Source: DAOTVD01 sp034437075 (GTDB lineage Bacteria; Chloroflexota; Anaerolineae; Aggregatilineales; J027). Taken from it: 6,138 nucleotides of DNA. Under the pieces are notes generated by a model. The model saw only the letters and a program-made list of their open reading frames with translations. It did not search any database and was not told where the DNA came from. Shown here one piece after another: positions 6,012-6,138 of the stretch (position 1 is its first letter; every line of letters begins with the position of its first letter). Location of the stretch: contig DAOTVD010000005.1 of assembly GCA_034437075.1 (NCBI GenBank), positions 1-6,138 of the forward strand. The letters are read 5' to 3'. The translations under genes and the position numbers were made by a program.

Positions 6012-6138
6012 TTAGCGCGCGTGGGGCTGTTCGGTGGTTTGTTCGGCCACGCCCAAGTCGCTGAGCGCCATGTCGGCGGCGGCCTGGCCCGCGCTCCGTT
6101 TGCTGCGTCCATTGCCCCAGCCGACTGTCTCATCCCCC
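6012..6138 (-). CDS. rnc: C-terminal end of a dsRNA-binding protein, probably RNase III (cut by right window edge)
   Basis: Reading minus strand from 6137, 41 codons run to TAA at 6012-6014. The residues VGWGNGRSKRSAGQAAADMA, followed by LSDLGV, match the end of a double-stranded-RNA-binding domain: the G-x-G-x-S-K-x-x-A-x-x-x-A-A-x-x-A-L pattern, with the basic SKR and last helix AGQAAADMALSDL. A short unstructured tail (AEQTTEQPHAR) follows. RNase III, which cuts double-stranded RNA in rRNA processing and RNA turnover, ends in such a domain and is the most common bacterial protein that does. The catalytic domain lies outside the window, so another dsRBD protein cannot be excluded. It is easily missed because a longer open frame of the M23 gene overlaps it. 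Confidence 0.75.
   Translation of the reverse strand, partial: GDETVGWGNGRSKRSAGQAAADMALSDLGVAEQTTEQPHAR

Noticed and set aside
5924..6133. 70-codon N-terminal extension of the M23 peptidase (start at 6133)
   Set aside because: It overlaps the dsRBD-coding frame, has Arg/Ala/Pro-rich composition typical of a wrong frame, and the transmembrane protein starts naturally at the ATG at 5921-5923.

Overview
This looks like an ordinary chromosomal stretch from a member of the Chloroflexota, probably an Anaerolineae-like lineage. That placement is inferred from three things: the style of the secreted proteins (PPC/beta-sandwich repeats joined by Pro/Thr-rich linkers), a Gram-positive-type SOS box at recA, and a small ATP10-like thioredoxin-fold protein of a kind I associate with that phylum. 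The DNA is moderately GC-rich. No rRNA, tRNA, CRISPR array, insertion sequence or phage gene was seen.

Layout, left to right. Positions 1-687 (minus) hold the first 229 codons of recA, cut by the left edge. Its upstream region carries a near-consensus promoter (TTGACA-N17-TAGAAT) with a GAAC-N4-GTTC LexA-type box directly over the expected transcription start. Positions 805-1272 (minus) encode a small thioredoxin-fold-like protein. A divergent intergenic region follows, with promoters in both directions and inverted repeats next to the regulator's start. Positions 1422-2054 (plus) encode a TetR/AcrR-family repressor. It converges on a large minus-strand gene whose intrinsic terminator lies at 2121-2146. 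That gene (2176-4431) encodes a 751-residue secreted protein made of one N-terminal PPC-like domain and two copies of a module that pairs a YfaP/DUF2135-like beta domain with a PPC domain. Upstream on the same strand is a membrane-anchored M23 (LytM-type) peptidase with all zinc ligands and an extra C-terminal beta-sandwich (4550-5923). At the right edge is the last part of a double-stranded-RNA-binding protein, most likely RNase III (6012-6138, cut by the edge).

How they fit together: the right half is a co-directional cluster (RNase III tail, cell-wall peptidase, secreted repeat protein) with about 90-120 bp gaps. The two exported proteins share the same build of Pro/Thr-rich linkers plus beta domains and may both act at the cell envelope. 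The left half is DNA repair (recA under SOS control) plus a small redox-fold protein divergent from a TetR regulator. I found no strong evidence for a wholly new system. The most distinctive items are the duplicated PPC protein with a matched cysteine pair in each module and the compact recA promoter/SOS-box arrangement.
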